Of a DNA stretch of 64,000 nucleotides, positions 1 through 15,000 are shown piece by piece. How positions within the stretch are numbered: the first letter of the stretch is position 1; every line of letters begins with the position of its first letter. Position numbers and translations under genes: made by a program. The notes beneath the pieces were generated by a model. That model made no database searches, was not told the DNA's origin, and saw only the letters and a list, made by a program, of their open reading frames with translations. Source of the DNA: JAYKJB01 sp035284745 [NCBI: Candidatus Sericytochromatia bacterium] (lineage in GTDB: Bacteria; Cyanobacteriota; Sericytochromatia; S15B-MN24); NCBI GenBank assembly GCA_035284745.1, contig JAYKIL010000019.1, positions 1-64,000 of the forward strand, read 5' to 3'.

Positions 1-2
1 CA

Positions 3-3000
3 TTAACGCTGGATGCGGCGTCAGATTCTGGGCGCAGTGACAGCGATTTGGTGACCAACGCGACGACGTTGATTCTGCGGGGCAGTGTTCCGCTTGCGGA
101 GGCGGGAGGACAAATCGAGGTTTTTGCCACCTTGGATGGCACTGAGACATCGTGGGGCAAGGTGGTGACGAATGCGGACGGCAGTTGGGAATTGACCCTG
201 GCGGCCCCCAAGCAGGTCGGTGCTGTTCAAGATGACTATGCTCTGCGGGTGGCGGTGACGGATGTGGCGGGCAATACGGGACCGCGCTCGGAACCGCAGA
301 ACTTGACGATTGATCGGGTGGCTCCGGCAGCACCCGCCGACCTTGAACTCGATCCTGACTCTGATACGGGTACCCTGGCCGACAAACTGACTTCCCAATC
401 CAGCCCCACTATTGTGGGGACGGCCGAGGCGAATTCAGAGGTTGAGCTGAAGCTGGGTGAAGAATCGCTGGGCACGGTGCTCACGGATGCGGATGGTGCT
501 TGGTCTTTGACGGTGAATCAGCCCTTGCCTGAGGGCGCGAATAAGATAGACGCTTACGCGACCGATGTTGCTGGCAACACCAGTTTGGCATCGTCCGTGA
601 CGGTGACCATTGATACGACGGCACCCACGGTATCGGTCTCTGGTTTGGAATCAACGTTGGCCTCGGACACGGGGACCAGTCAAACGGATAATCTCACGAC
701 CAATCCATCACCGGTTCTCGTCGGCACGGCAGAGAAGAACACGACGGTCAATGTATACGCTGGCGCGATCCTGCTGGGCACCACGGTGGCTGATGGAGAC
801 GGAAAATGGCGATTGGATTTAGACGCGGAAGGGCAAACGCTGCCTGAGGGAGTGAACAGCCTGACAGCGACGGCCACCGATGCCGCCGCGAACACCAGTG
901 CGCCCTCGGTGGCTAAACAGGTGGAAATCGATACCTCTGCGTTTGCACCTCCGGTGATTACGGGCCTTACAACAGGCAGTGACACGGGATACAGTGACTA
1001 TGATCAAGTCACGAATATTGCAAGACCGGTTCTGACTGGTACCGTGGCGCCTGGAGCACGGGTGTATGTCTACGATGGCGACAGTCCAGACCCCATCGCG
1101 AAGGTAACGGCCAGTGAAACGGGTGAGTGGTTCGCTGTGCCGACCTTTAATCTCTCCAACGGCGTGCACAACCTGAAGGCGACCGCTTTGGACCCGGCCG
1201 GTAATGAAAGTCGATTTTCGGATGCGCGTTCGATTACGATTGATCGGGTGGCGCCTGCCATGCCCACTTTCGGCGGACTGGTGGCAGCGACCGATACCGG
1301 AACCTCCGATTCGGACCGTAAGTCTGGCGCTCTGCGCCCCACATTGATGGGGACGGGGCCTGCGGGTGAAGTGGTTGAAATATTTAATGGGGCCACTTTA
1401 ACAGGCCGGGCGGTGGTTAACCCGGAGGGCAAGTGGACCTTCACGCCTGACACTCCCTTCGCGGAGGGGGCTTTGAGTCTGCAGGTACAGGCGGTTGACC
1501 TTGCGGGCAATCGCAGTGCCAAGACGGTTGCGGTGTCGATTAACTTGGATGTCACCAATCCTTCACGGCCCGCCATCACTGGAATTTCGCCGGATACGGG
1601 CTTGAGCGATACGGACAGCGTGACCAGTGCGGTGACGCCCACCATCCTGGGGACAGCGGACAAAGGTGCGATTGTTGCGGTCTATGATGGGACGATCAAA
1701 CTCGGCACCGCGACGGCCAACGCACAGGGTGCCTGGAGTTTGCCAACTGACGAAGCGTTGACCGCCGGCGCTCACACGTTGTCGGCAGTGGCCTTCGATG
1801 CGGTTGGGAATATCAGCGGTGTGTCCGAGGTTCACATCCTCGAAGTGGATCAAACGGCACCCGATGCGCCGACGATTGTTTTGGCCGCCAGTTCTGACAC
1901 GGGATTTAATCCTTTTGACCGGGCGACGAATGACAACACGCCCACGTTACAGGGGCGCTCAGAACCTGGGGCCCGGGTGGTGATTTTCGATGGCAGTAAC
2001 GAGATCGGCGCTGCAATGACGGATCACCTCGGCCATTGGAGTTTCACCCCCGATGCCGCCTTCCCGCTGGGCGACGGTTTGCATACTTTCACCGCACGAG
2101 CCGAGGATCTAGCCGGGAACCGGGGGGGGGTGTCCGACGCCATTGAGGTAGACATTCGAACCGTTCCGCCCGCGGCGCCCACCATGACGCTGGCGACGGG
2201 CAGCGACACGGGAGCCATTGGGGATGGTATTACATACAACAACAAGCCTGTTTTGACGGGTTCGACTGAACCAGGGGCCCTGATTACCATCCTGGATGGC
2301 AGTGAGATGATTGGGACCGCACGGGCTGATGATGAGGGCGTTTGGAGTTTCCTCCCAACCAAGGCGCTCTCGGTGGGGCCTCACGCACTGACTGCGACGG
2401 CTGCGACCGTTCACGGAAATGTGAGTGACAGCGTCGCGCTGGCGCTTCAGGTGGACCCCGCGCCGCCGGGGGTTCCCGCTGTGACGGGGCTCTCTGCTGG
2501 AACGGATACAGGCTCAAGTCAGACGGATTCGATGACCCAGCTCTCGCAGCCGACCATCGTGGGGACCGCAGAGGCGGGTTCACGGGTCGAGGTCTTTGAG
2601 GGTGATGAACTGCTTGGAACGGCAGTCGCTGATGGGGATGGCAATTGGGCGTTGGTTCTCTCGGAGCCCGGGGGGCCGTCCCTGGACGAGGGCGTGCATG
2701 CGCTGACGGTCCGGGCCAGCGATGAGGCGGGCAATCAGACTTGGGGCGTGACGCCGACGAATATTTTTATCGATGCAACGGCGCCCGCTGCATCGCCTGT
2801 CATCTTGGGGTTAACCCCGGCGACCGATTCAGGATTCGATTCGCGAGATGCGGTGACACAACGCCTCCAGCCGACTTTGGTAGGGACCGCTGAGGCCAAC
2901 GCCACGGTGGAAATTTTTCAATCAGGAACGTTGATTGGGAGTGCGCCAGCCAACGCGAACGGTATCTGGCAATTTACGCCGGGTGAGCCGTTGACCCCGG

Positions 3001-6000
3001 GAACCAACGTCTTTACCGCCCGTGCCATCGATTTGGCGGGGAATGTCAGCCCCCTCTCCGGTGACCCGGCCGATCCATCGGTGGGTTTTGTTGTCGACGT
3101 TGATACGACGCCACCGGAAACAGCCGTTTTGACGGGCCTGAAGGCAGGTGACGATACAGGCGCGAGTGATGCTGATGGCGTGACACAACTCACGCGGCCG
3201 ACCTTGCTGGGGACCGCCGAACCCGGCGCCACGGTCATTGTGACGCGAGGGACCACGGTGCTCGGAACAGCACCCGTTGATGCAGATGGAAACTGGTCTT
3301 TCCGGCCGCCTGCGGCGCTACAATCGGGTGTCAATACGCTTCAAGTTCGGGTGGTGGATTCCGCTGGTAACGTGAGCGCGGTTGCGTCTGAAACAGTTCT
3401 GACGGTGGACACCGGCGCCCCGAGTACGGCGCCAACGCTGACTTTGGCTCTTGAGAGCGATGGCGGTACCGTGGGTGATGGTCTGACGAATGTGGCCAAA
3501 CCGACGTTTTCAGGCATCGCAGAGCCGGGGGCGACCGTGCAATTGGCCGATGGCGGGCAGCCCTTAGGGTCGGCGCAGGCCGATGCTGTGACCGGCGCTT
3601 GGAGCTTCACGCCGACGCAATCGCTGGCGCAGGGGCTGCATCGTATTGATGCCATTGCCGTCGATGCGGCGGGCAATGTCTCGCCTCCTGCGGCTTTGGC
3701 GTTGCAAATTGATACGTTCGGTCCGGATGCTCCGGCCATCGCGGGCCTCTCTCCAGCGACAGATACGGGCTTGCGTTCGGATGATGGTGTTACGCGGAGA
3801 ACGGATCCTGTCTTGAGGGGAACCGCTGAGCCCTTTTCAACAGTGGAGGTGATGCAAGGGGCTGGTGTTATCGCCACGGTAGAGGCCAACGCGGCAGGAT
3901 ATTGGGAGGCCACCCTTAATCTGACCCAGGGCACGTATGATCTGGCGGTGCGGGTCATTGATGCGGCGGGCAATACGAGTCCGACGAGTACTCCTTACTC
4001 GGTGGTCGTCGATACGACAGGTCCCGCCGTTGATACCAAGATCACTGGACTCGCCCAAGGGACGGACACGGGGGCTTCGGCAGAGGACTTTGTGACCCGG
4101 AATGATCGGCCTCTTTTGGCGGGCACGGCGGAAGCGGGCGCGACGGTTTCGGTGTTCAATGGTCCGACGAAACTCGGAACCGTCATCGCCAACGATTTGG
4201 GCAACTGGTCCTTGCAGCTTGATTTGCCGCAAGGAGAACATACCCTGACGGCAAAGACGACTGATCGCGCGGGCAACGAGGCGGAGAACGATGCGATTCA
4301 GATTGTTCGCATCGATTCGACCCCTTCAAACGCACCGTACGGTTTAGCCCTCGGAGCGGGGGCTGATTCGGGTTCGAGTTCTTCTGATGGGTTAACAAAA
4401 ATTGTGCAACCCATCATTGTGGGGAAGGCGGAACCCCTCGCGGAAGTCGAGGTTTTGGAAGGCGCGACTTCGCTTGGACGTGCTCCGGTTGATGCGGATG
4501 GAAACTGGAGTCTCACCCTGAACACGGCCTTGACCCAGGGCAGCCACGCGTTGACAGCGCGGGCCTTGGATGTGGCGGGGAATCCCAGTGCGCTGTCGGT
4601 TCCTTTGACGGTGGTTGTGGACGCGGAAGCGCCTGCGGCCCCTGTTGTTCGCGGTTTGACGGAGGCTTCGGACAGTGGCGCCAATTCGGCGGACAGTATC
4701 ACATCCTTCACCCAGCCCAGCCTGGTGGGCACGGCCGAGCCGAATGCGTTGGTCGAAATTTATCGAGGCGCCGAATGGTTGGGAAGCACCACCGCAAACC
4801 AGTCGGGGAATTGGGAATGGACCTTTACCGCGCCCCTCGCCGATGACGTTTATCCGATCACCGCGAAAGCCACGGATGCGGCGGGGAACGTCAGCGCGCC
4901 CTCTGTGGCGAAAAACGTGCGCATCGATACGTCAGCCGCAGAGGTTCCAGTCATCACGGGCATTAGTCAGGCCACCGACTCGGGGCTCTCGCAGACAGAT
5001 CGCGTGACGAACACGGGCGTTCCGACCATTCTGGGGACGGCAGAGGCGAACAGTACGGTTCAGATTTTTTCCGGTGCGACCCTGCTCGGGACGACCGTTG
5101 CATCCAACTCAGGCGCTTGGTCTTTCACCCCGTCGCAGGCTCTGAAAGACGGGACCCAGGTATTGAAGGCGGCCTACACCGACCAAGCCGGTAATCCAAG
5201 TTCTGTCTCGGAAACCTTGAGTGTTGTGATAGATACGGCGGCCCCCCTGGTGCCGACCAATGTGCAGTTGAAAGCAGGGGATGATACGGGGGCATCTGCA
5301 TCCGACCGTGAAACAGCCGAGAACCGGCCGACGCTGACAGGCAAGGCCGAGGCAGGTGCTCTGATTGAAATGCTGCAGGCCGACGCCGTTGTGGGGCAGA
5401 CCACGGTGAACCCCGACGGCACGTTTGAGGTGCAGATCAATCAAGACCTTGCGGAGGGCCGGCAGTCACTCACCCTCCGTGTGACAGATTCTGCGGGCAA
5501 CACCAGTGGCTTGACTTCACCACTGGGTCTCACCGTTGACACCATTAAACCCTTGGCCCCCGTGGTTCGGGGAATTGCACCAGAGGATGATACCGGGGCC
5601 TCTATTACGGACGGAATCACCTCTAAGGTGAGCCCTTTGGTGATTGGAACCGCCGAACCCGGCAGCAAGGTGGAGCTTATTCTGGACGGCGTGCGCTTAG
5701 AGAGCATCGCCGTAGGGGTTGATGGCAGTTGGTCCTATCGCATTCCCAACCCGTTGAGCGCAGGGTCTCATACCGTGACGGCGACCGCCACGGATGTGGC
5801 GGGCAATGTGAGTGATCAGGCCCCGACGTTTACCGTCACGGTTGACGCGGCGGCACCACCTGTCCCTTTGATCACGCGCCTCGCGCCGGGGTCTGACACA
5901 GGGGTGTCCGACAGTGATCGCATCACCAGTGCAACGACTCCCACGCTCCTGGGTACGGCCGAAGAATTTGCTACGGTGAAAATTTTTATTGATGGCAACC

Positions 6001-9000
6001 CAACCCCGATTGGAGCGACCCAAGCAGACGCCATCGGTTCGTGGGCTTACACGCTGCCCACGCCGATGACAGGGGAAATTTCTTTCCGGGTCGAAGCCGT
6101 GGATGCTGCCGGAAACAAGAGCGCGCAATCCTCTGCCTTCGAGGTCAATATTCTCGACACCGCTCCGAGCCAACCCGTCATTTCGGGGATTACGGAGGCA
6201 ACAGACACCGGCGTCAGTAACACCGATGGGCGCACGACGGTTCGCACTCCGCACTTCTATGGGACGGCCGATGCCGGGGCTGTCATCGAATTGTATGACG
6301 GCGACGAGTTGATTGGTCGAACAACGGCCGATGGAAGCGGTGATTGGTTGTTTACTGCAACGCCGACCCGTGCGTTGGGTTCACACGTCATTCGTGCAGT
6401 GGCCGTGGATGATGCAGGGAATGCGAGTCCTGCTTCGAATGCACTGAGCATCATAATCGACAGCACCGCACCTGGAGTGCCCAAAATAGACGGATTGTCT
6501 GCCGAAACCGACACGGGCGTCAGCCCGCGGGACAATAGAACATCCGAGGCGCAACCCACCATTCTGGGTTCTGCTGAACCGTTCGCTGAAATCACCGTTC
6601 GCGCCAGTGACACGGTGCTCGGAAAAGTGAATGCCGATGCGGCCGGGCGTTGGGAGCTTACTCCCACGAGTGCGTTGGCGGCCGGCACCTACAACATCAC
6701 CGCCTCGGCCAAAGATGCGACCGGTAACCAAGGCCCTGATTCGGTTCCTCTGGCGCTGACCATCGACCGCACAGGCCCTGCTGCGCCGGTTGTTTCGGGT
6801 CTGACTGTCTCAACCGATACGGGAACCTCCAACACGGATGCGATTACAGCGAATCCCCGACCGACCATCACCGGAACGGCCGAAGCGAACTCTGTGATTG
6901 AGGTGTTTGCGGGTGCGAACGTGATAGGGACGACCCAGACCAATAAAGCCGGCCAATGGTTCCTGTCGGTTGATCTTCCGGTTGATGCTTCGGGTTTTAG
7001 TACGTTCGAAGTCACAGCCCGTGCCACGGACTTGGCGGGGAATCAGGGGGCTGCCTCAGAGGTGAAGGAAATCACGATTGATCTTCGTGCCCCCCTGACC
7101 TCAACGACCATCGATGGTATTCTGACCACTTCCGACACCGGTCTGGCCGATGAACCTGCCACCTCGGAGGACCGGATCACCAGCAATCGTCAGCCGACGA
7201 TGTTTGGCAAGGCAGAGGCCGGCGCCCGTGTAGATATTTTCGATGGAACCATCAACATCGGTTTCACCTACGCGGATGATGCAAACGCCTGGAAGTTCAC
7301 GCCGACGGCACAACTCTCACCCGGCAGCCATACGATGACCGCGAAGGCGACCGACCTGGCGGGGAATCTGAGTCCGGCCGCGACCCCCTTGGCGTTAACG
7401 ATTGACACCCTTCCACCGGCCCCCCCCGTCATCGAGGGCCTGGGGCGGGATGAAGATACCAGCGTGCTGACCGATGATGGGCTCAATGCGGCCGATGGGA
7501 TTTCAACGCATCTGCGGCCCACTTTGGTCGGGACTGCAGAGCCCTTGGCACGCCTGCAGATTTTCCAGGATGGCGTGCTCTTGGGGACAACACAGGCCAA
7601 CGACGCAGGGAATTGGACATTCCGGCCGGATCTGCCACTTGAAGACGGCACGTTTAATTTTTCGGCCCGGGCGACCGATGTCGCGGGCAATCAAAGCCAG
7701 CCCTCCGTCGTGAAAGTCATTACCCTGGACACAACGGCTCCGAACCCCCCGGTCATTCAAGGGCTGACGGTGGCGACGGATACGGGTGCCTCAACGACCG
7801 ACAGTGTGAGCCGCACGTTGACCCCCGCTGTTAAAGGGACGGCAGAGGCCGGGTCTATCGTGAAAGTGAAGCTCGGGGCGACCGTGTTGGGGGAAACAGA
7901 GGCGGATGCCTCCGGTAATTGGACCCTGGCCCTTGGGGCTTCTTTGTCAGAGGGCGTCCATCAGTTGGTGGCAACGGCAACCGACGCTGCCGCCAATACA
8001 AGTCTTGAGTCTGCACCGCTGGAAGTTGAAATAGACCTGACAGCGCCCGGTCGCCCCACGCTCACGGGTATCAGTTCGGGGACAGACAGCGGTTTAGAAG
8101 GCGATGGGTTAACCAGTTTCCGGCGCCCTGAGATACAGGGAACGGCCCCTGTGGGCAGCACGGTCACCATTTATGATGGTTCGGTTGTCTTGGGGGCCGG
8201 AGTTCCCGTTCTATCCGATGGTTCGTGGACTTATTCGCCGACCAGTGACTTGTTGAATGGGGAGCACACCTTTACCGCTGTGGCCACCGACCTGGCAGGC
8301 AACGTGGGGCCTCGCTCTGAAACACTGGTCATCACGGTAGATGACAGGGTTCCGACAGAGCCTCGTCTCACCGGCCTTGTGGCGGGTGAAGATACGGGCG
8401 CGCTGGATACGGATCTGATAACCCGCCTGGAATCACCCACTCTGCAAGGGGTGGCTGATCCCGGGGTCACCGTGACGATTTTCCGTAACGGTTCTTCCGT
8501 CGATGAAGTGGTGGCGGATGCCAACGGGGCTTGGAGTTATGCCACGGATTGGACGGAAGGCGAATATCTGGTCGCTTTGCAGGCCACCTCGCCGATGGGG
8601 GTCCAGAGTGGGTTGTCCTCTCAACGCTCGCTGTTGATTGATATCACGCCACCTGATGGTCCGGTGGTTTCTGGTTTTTCGAAGGATACTGACACGGGCC
8701 TTAAGAACGATGATGCCATCACGGATGTTCTCAGGCCCACGATCGTCGGTTCTGCAGAGAAGTATGCGACGGTGCAGGTCTACGACGGCGCCACGTTGTT
8801 GGGCACTGCCAAGGCCAATGAATTCGGAGAGTGGAATCTGCCTCTGACTTCACCGTTGCCAACCGATATAGAGCGCACCATCACTGCGGTGGCCATTGAT
8901 GTCGCCGGAAATGAAGGTGTGACATCGGCGGGCAAGAAGGTATTGGTTGACCTGTCTGCTCCCCAGGCGCCCGTGATTTCGGGACTTACGCCAGAGACCG

Positions 9001-12000
9001 ACACGGGTTTGGTCAACACGGACAGCGTGACCTCTAACGCGCGTCCACACCTCACGGGTACCAGCGAGCCTTCCGCGCGGGTGACGGTCTACTCGGGCGC
9101 CACGGGAACGGCTGAACTGGGCTCTGTTGTGGCGGATGAGTCTGGTAACTGGACCCTGGAGTTGTCGGGTGCATTGGCCTCGGGTCAGAACATCCTGGTG
9201 GCGCGCGCAACAGACGCCGCTGGAAACACCAGTGGTTTATCCCCACAGTTGGTTGTCACGGTGATTAACACGAACACCACGGTGCCTATCATTACTGGCC
9301 TGATCGCCGCGACCGACTCAGGAAAATTAAGCACTGACCTTGTGACCAGTGTTGAGCAGCCAACTCTCTATGGAACTGGAGACAAGGGGGGGACGGTCAC
9401 TTTACTCCTTGGAACAGGGCCAGAGCCCTCGTCGTTGGGCACCACGCAGGTGGATGCAGGCGGAAAATGGGAATTCACGGTACCTGAGGCCCTCGCGGAA
9501 GGCTCTTACATCTTTTCCGTTGTGAGCAGCAATGCTGCAGGGGTGAGCAGCAAGGCATCCGTCTCAAAAACAGTGACGGTTGATCGGACGGCCCCTGGCG
9601 TCGTGACGATAGGCGGACTTGACGCGGCCAGCGATACGGGAACGGCGGGGGACAACCTGACGTCATCCGCGAAGCAAAACATCACCTTTACCGCGGAAAC
9701 AAAATCGACGGTCGAGGTTTATGCGGATGGTTACCTGGTTGGGATTGCGACTGAGAATACAACATCGCCAGGAACCTTTGTGTACAAGGCCGCTTTTGGT
9801 CCGGGTTCCTATGACATCACGGCGCGGGCCGTCGATCTGGCAGGCAATGCGGGTCCTCTGTCAGAGGTTGGTCAGTTCGTGGTCGTTTCGCCGAATAAGG
9901 CGCCTACGCTGGCGCTAGCACCCTTTTCGGAAACGGGGATTTCTCAAAAAGACAAGATTACCTTGGACAATACACCCACCTTGATGGGGTCGGCCGATCC
10001 CGGCTCGACGGTGACCATTCTGAAAGACGGTGTCGTGCTGGGCACCGCTTTGGCTCAGCCGAGTGGTGACTGGAGTTACAAGGTGGAGGATGCTCTGGAA
10101 ACAGGTCCTCATATCTTTATCGCTCAAGTGACCGATGCCGCGGGGGTCACTTTGTCGTCTGCACCGGCCACTGGAACCATTACGCTGGATGCAACCGCAG
10201 CGACTGTCACAAAGGTGAGTGCCACTTCTGCGACGTTGGCTGCAGGGGCCAAAGTGGCTGTCAAAGTTGAGTTCAGCGAAAAAGTGACGGTGAACTTGGC
10301 TGACGGCAAGCCGACGCTGCTGCTCGACCTTGATGGCACCACCCGGGAGGCGGTCTATTCAACGGGTACGGGAACGACGGGACTGACCTTTGAATACTTC
10401 GTTCGAGGCGGGGATACGACCTCCGATCTGACCTATGTGTCTACCGGGGCTTTAAAACTGAATGGAAGCATGATCACGGATGTGGCGGGGAATGCCGCGG
10501 AACTCACGCTGCCAGAATTGGCGAGTTCGAGTTCCCTGGGGGGCACATCTAACGTGGTGGTCGACGGAACGGCGTTCCCCATCGATAAGGCTTTGGTGAC
10601 GGCGGTGGAGGATGGCCGGGGACAAATTTCCCCCACACGGGTCACCTCGGATACGACACCCACTGTTTATGGTGTGGCGCCCGCCGGAGCAGAGGTCGAG
10701 GTGGGGAGAGTCTCGGGAAGAACCTTTATCTCGTTGGGACAAGCGACCGCGGACGGAAGCGGTAACTGGACTTTTGAGGTAGAGCCCGATTTGACAGCGA
10801 CCAGCGTGCTTGGTGCGCGGATCGCAGGCAGCACAACGACCCCCCCCGCGGGCGACTCGCTCAGTGTGGCATTGGATACCGTGATGAAGGCACCGACGCT
10901 GACCTTGCCGGCCTTGAATGCGAATCTATCGACAGGGCGGCCGGTGTTTTCTGGGGCGACGGAAGCCCACTCGAGCGTGACGGTCTATCTGAATGGGGAA
11001 CCGGTCGAGACGGTCCGCACCTCCGCGACCACCTGGTCATATGTTCCCAGCGAACCTTTGCAAGATGGCAAATACACCGTCACTTTGAAAGCGCAGGATG
11101 CCTACGGCAATCAGGCGGAGATGGCGACAGGACGAGATTTTGTGGTTGATACCGCAGCTCCCTCGCAACCGACCATCAGCGGCATCAGCGCAGCGACCGA
11201 TTTAGGCACGTCCAACAGTGACCGGATCACAAGCAATAACAAGCCAGTCTTTTTGGGGACGGGCGCCGAGCCGGGCAGTACGGTGAAGTTGTTTTTGGAT
11301 GGCACCTTGATCGGCTCTGCCAAAACGACGACGGCCAATTGGTCGGTGACCCCATCGGTCCTTTTGGTCAACGGAACCCATGAGGTGGTTGCGAGGGTCG
11401 AGGACGCGGCCGGCAACTTGAGTGTCGCATCTGACCCTCTCTCGGTCACGATTTTTAAAGGGACGCCTCTTCTGACTTATTCTGGACTTACCTCTGAAAC
11501 AGACACGGGGGTGTCCCAGAAAGACAACATCACCAGTTCCAATCAGCCCACGTTGGTGGGAACGGCGACGCCCGGGACGACTGTTTTCATTAAGCAGGGC
11601 GCAGAGGTTTATGGCAGCACCGTCGCTTCTGAGGGCGGTCAGTGGCAATTTGACTTCGCGGCGGCTGAAAAAACCTTGGCCGCGGGTCTGAACACCGTGA
11701 ATATCAGTGTGGATGACGGTACGGGTAATTCGCAGGATTTGGCGGGCAACAAGTTTACCGCGGTCAGTGCGAAAATTACGGTTGAGGACTTCGCTCCCTA
11801 CATCACGGCAATTACCACGGTCACTCGGGCCAAGGCAGGGGGGTATGCTGCAGGCTCCATCATTCCCATTAAGGTGACATTCTCTGACGTTGTACACGTA
11901 AATTCGTCGTCTGGTTTGCCTGCCATCGAGTTGGAAACAGGGAATGTGGATCGCGAAGCGGTTTACGTCAGTGGAACGGGTACCACGGCTCTCACCTTTA

Positions 12001-15000
12001 ATTATGTGGTGAAACCAGGCGACGACACGGTTGACCTCAACTATGTGTCGCAGGATTCCTTGAAGGCCAATGTAAGCGGGTATGGCTCCATTGTCTCTGC
12101 CTCCGGAACGCCGGTTCAGGTGCGACTGCCAGACCCTGGTGGGGTGGGGTCGCTTGCCAATGCGACCGCCGGCGACCTCACCATTGACGCGGTCCCGCCT
12201 GCGGAACTGCCGATCGTCGTGGGTTTTGAACCTCTGTCAACGGTCGACACCGGCGTGTCGCCGACTGACGGAATCACGTCAGTACAAAAACCTGGCATTG
12301 TCATTGAAACCAACAAATCAGCGACTGATACGTTGACGGTTTACCTGAATGGGACTGTTTTGGCGGGTTCGGAATCCGCCTTTGCGCCGGGGAAAGTGCT
12401 GTTCACGCCGACCAATAATTTGCCTGAGGGGACCCACGTTATCACGGCCCAATTAACCGACAAAGCGCTGAACCAAGGGCCGCTTTCTCAGCCCAAGCAA
12501 GTGCAAATCGATTTGACCGCGCCGGCTCCGCCGGTTTTGAAGGGCCTTGCGCCCGAGTCAGATACCGGTTCTAGCGCCACCGATAATGTCACCAAGAATT
12601 TACGCCCGGATATTGTCGGAACGGCTGAAGCAGGCAGCACGGTGGTCGTCTCTGATGGCCTTGTGACCCTCGGAACGGTGGTGGCTGATGCCGAGGGGAA
12701 CTGGCGCCTAACGCCCGCAGAAAATTTGACACCGGGAAGTTCTTTGACGGCGGTCGCCACGGATCGCGCCGGTAATTCTGGCTTGGTCTCGACTTCCTTG
12801 CGCGTCGTAGCCGACAATACACCGCCCAATGCACCTGAGGTGACCGGACTTGCACCGGCCTCGGACACTGGAACTTCCACAACGGACAATGTCACAAAAG
12901 AATCGCGCCCCGTTTTGAAGGGGGTGGTTGATGGGGCTGAAGATGGCACGTTGGTGAAAGTCTTCAAGGATGGTGACTTGCTTGGAACCACGACAACGTC
13001 TGGGGGGCAATGGACCTTCACACCGCCTGCGCCGTGGGCCAATGGAGAGCACGTCATTCGTGCACAAGCGACCGATCGCGCGGGCAACGTGGGACCGGAA
13101 TCGAATCCGCTGACGGTCACCGTCGATGCGTATGTCTCGGCACCTGTGATTTCGAGTCTCTTGGCCTCTTCGGATACCGGACGTTCCAATTCCGACGGCG
13201 TGACATCGGAATCGCGACCCACGCTGTCTGGAACAGCCTCTCCGTTGACCACCATTCAACTATTCCTCGGCGACAGCAGCGATTTGCTGGGTTCGGGTTC
13301 GGTCGATGCGGAAGGGAAATGGTCGATTGAACTGACGACGGCTTTGCCGGCAGGGGTTCAAAACATCACCGCCGTGGCCCGCAACCAAGCCGATGCCATC
13401 AGTCTGAGGTCTGCCCCTCTACGAATTGAAGTGGATGAAACGGCGCCGGTCGCGCCCACTGTGGTGAACGTGGAGTCGACCAACGCGCGGTTGACCGCCC
13501 CTGCCACTTATAGCACCGCAGACCCGGCGCCTGTTCTGGTGGGCACTGCCGAGCCTCTCAGCGTTGTGCAGGTTTTCGAAGGCGCCAATTCCCTGGGGTT
13601 TGTACAGGCTGACGCCGCGGGCAACTGGCGCTTCAACCTGAACTTGGTAGAAGAACGCTCCTATGGCATCTCGTACAAGGCCACAGATGCAGCAGGGAAT
13701 GTGGGACCGTCCTCTCCGGTGCTCGCAGTGGTCTACGATATCGCGGGCCCAACCCGCCCTGACGCTCCCAACCTCTTGGCCGTCTCTGATACAGGAAGTT
13801 CGTCGACGGATCGTTTGACCAACGATTCCACGCCGACCATCTCGGGTGCGACCGAACCGTTGGCACTGGTCAGGATTTTTGACCGCGTGACAGGGGGCGA
13901 CCCGGTAGAGGTGGGCACCGTGCGGGCTGATGCAGTGGGTAATTGGAACTTTACCCTGCCTCCTCTGGCGGATGGTGTTCACACCATTACCTTCCGGGCG
14001 GTCGATCGCTTAGGGAACCTCAGTGACATGTCAAACGGCCTGGTGGTGACCCTCGACACCGCTCCCCCCACGCTTCCAGTGCTGTCGGGCTTTACCGCAG
14101 CCACGGATCAGGGCGCCTCGACTACGGACGGAGTCACGAACCTGGCAACCCCTGTTTTGTTTGGCACTGCGGATGAAGGGACGACCATTCGGGTCAGCGA
14201 TGGTCAGGCAACCTACGAGGCGCCCGTCGGTGCAGGGGGTGAATGGACCTTGCCGTTGCCGGAAATGTCAAATGGCGCCTATGCCTTTACAGCCGTGGCG
14301 GTGGATGCCGCCGGAAACACCAGCGCCGCCACGTCAATATTCCCTGCGCAGATTGACACCGTGGCCCCCGCGACTCCGGTGGTGGAGGGCCTGGCCCCTG
14401 CCAGCGACACGGGGGTGAGTTCCAATGACAGCAATACGCGGGACGTCCGACCGGTCATTGTGGGTAAGGCCGAGGCCTTTGCGACGGTCCTGGTCTATGG
14501 CGATGGCGCTGAAATTGCGCGGACAACGGCCGACGCCACAGGCCGTTGGAGCATCGCGCCCAATAATTCCCTGACTTCTGGTGAGCATGTGATCAGTGCG
14601 CGCGCTGTGGATCGGGCAGGTAACCTGAGCAATGAATCAACCACGCGGACGGTCACGGTCTCCGAAGGGACCCCTGCTGCGCCCGTTATCGCTGGCTTGA
14701 CCGACATCACGGATACCGGCCGATCGGAAGACGACGGGATCACCCGCACCGTGACGCCGACGTTGCAGGGAACGGCGTTGCCCGGTTCGCTGGTTCAAAT
14801 TTACCAGGGTAATTTGGTGGGTACGGCGCTGACTGATGCTGATGGGAATTGGACATTCACACCGACGGTGCCATTGACAGAGGCGCGTCATACCTTCACT
14901 GCCCGGGTGGTTGACTTGGCTGGCAACATCAGCGCCGAGTCCACCGCTTTCTCGGTGACCGTTGACCTCACAGCCCCTCCCGCCGGGCAACTGACTGGAT

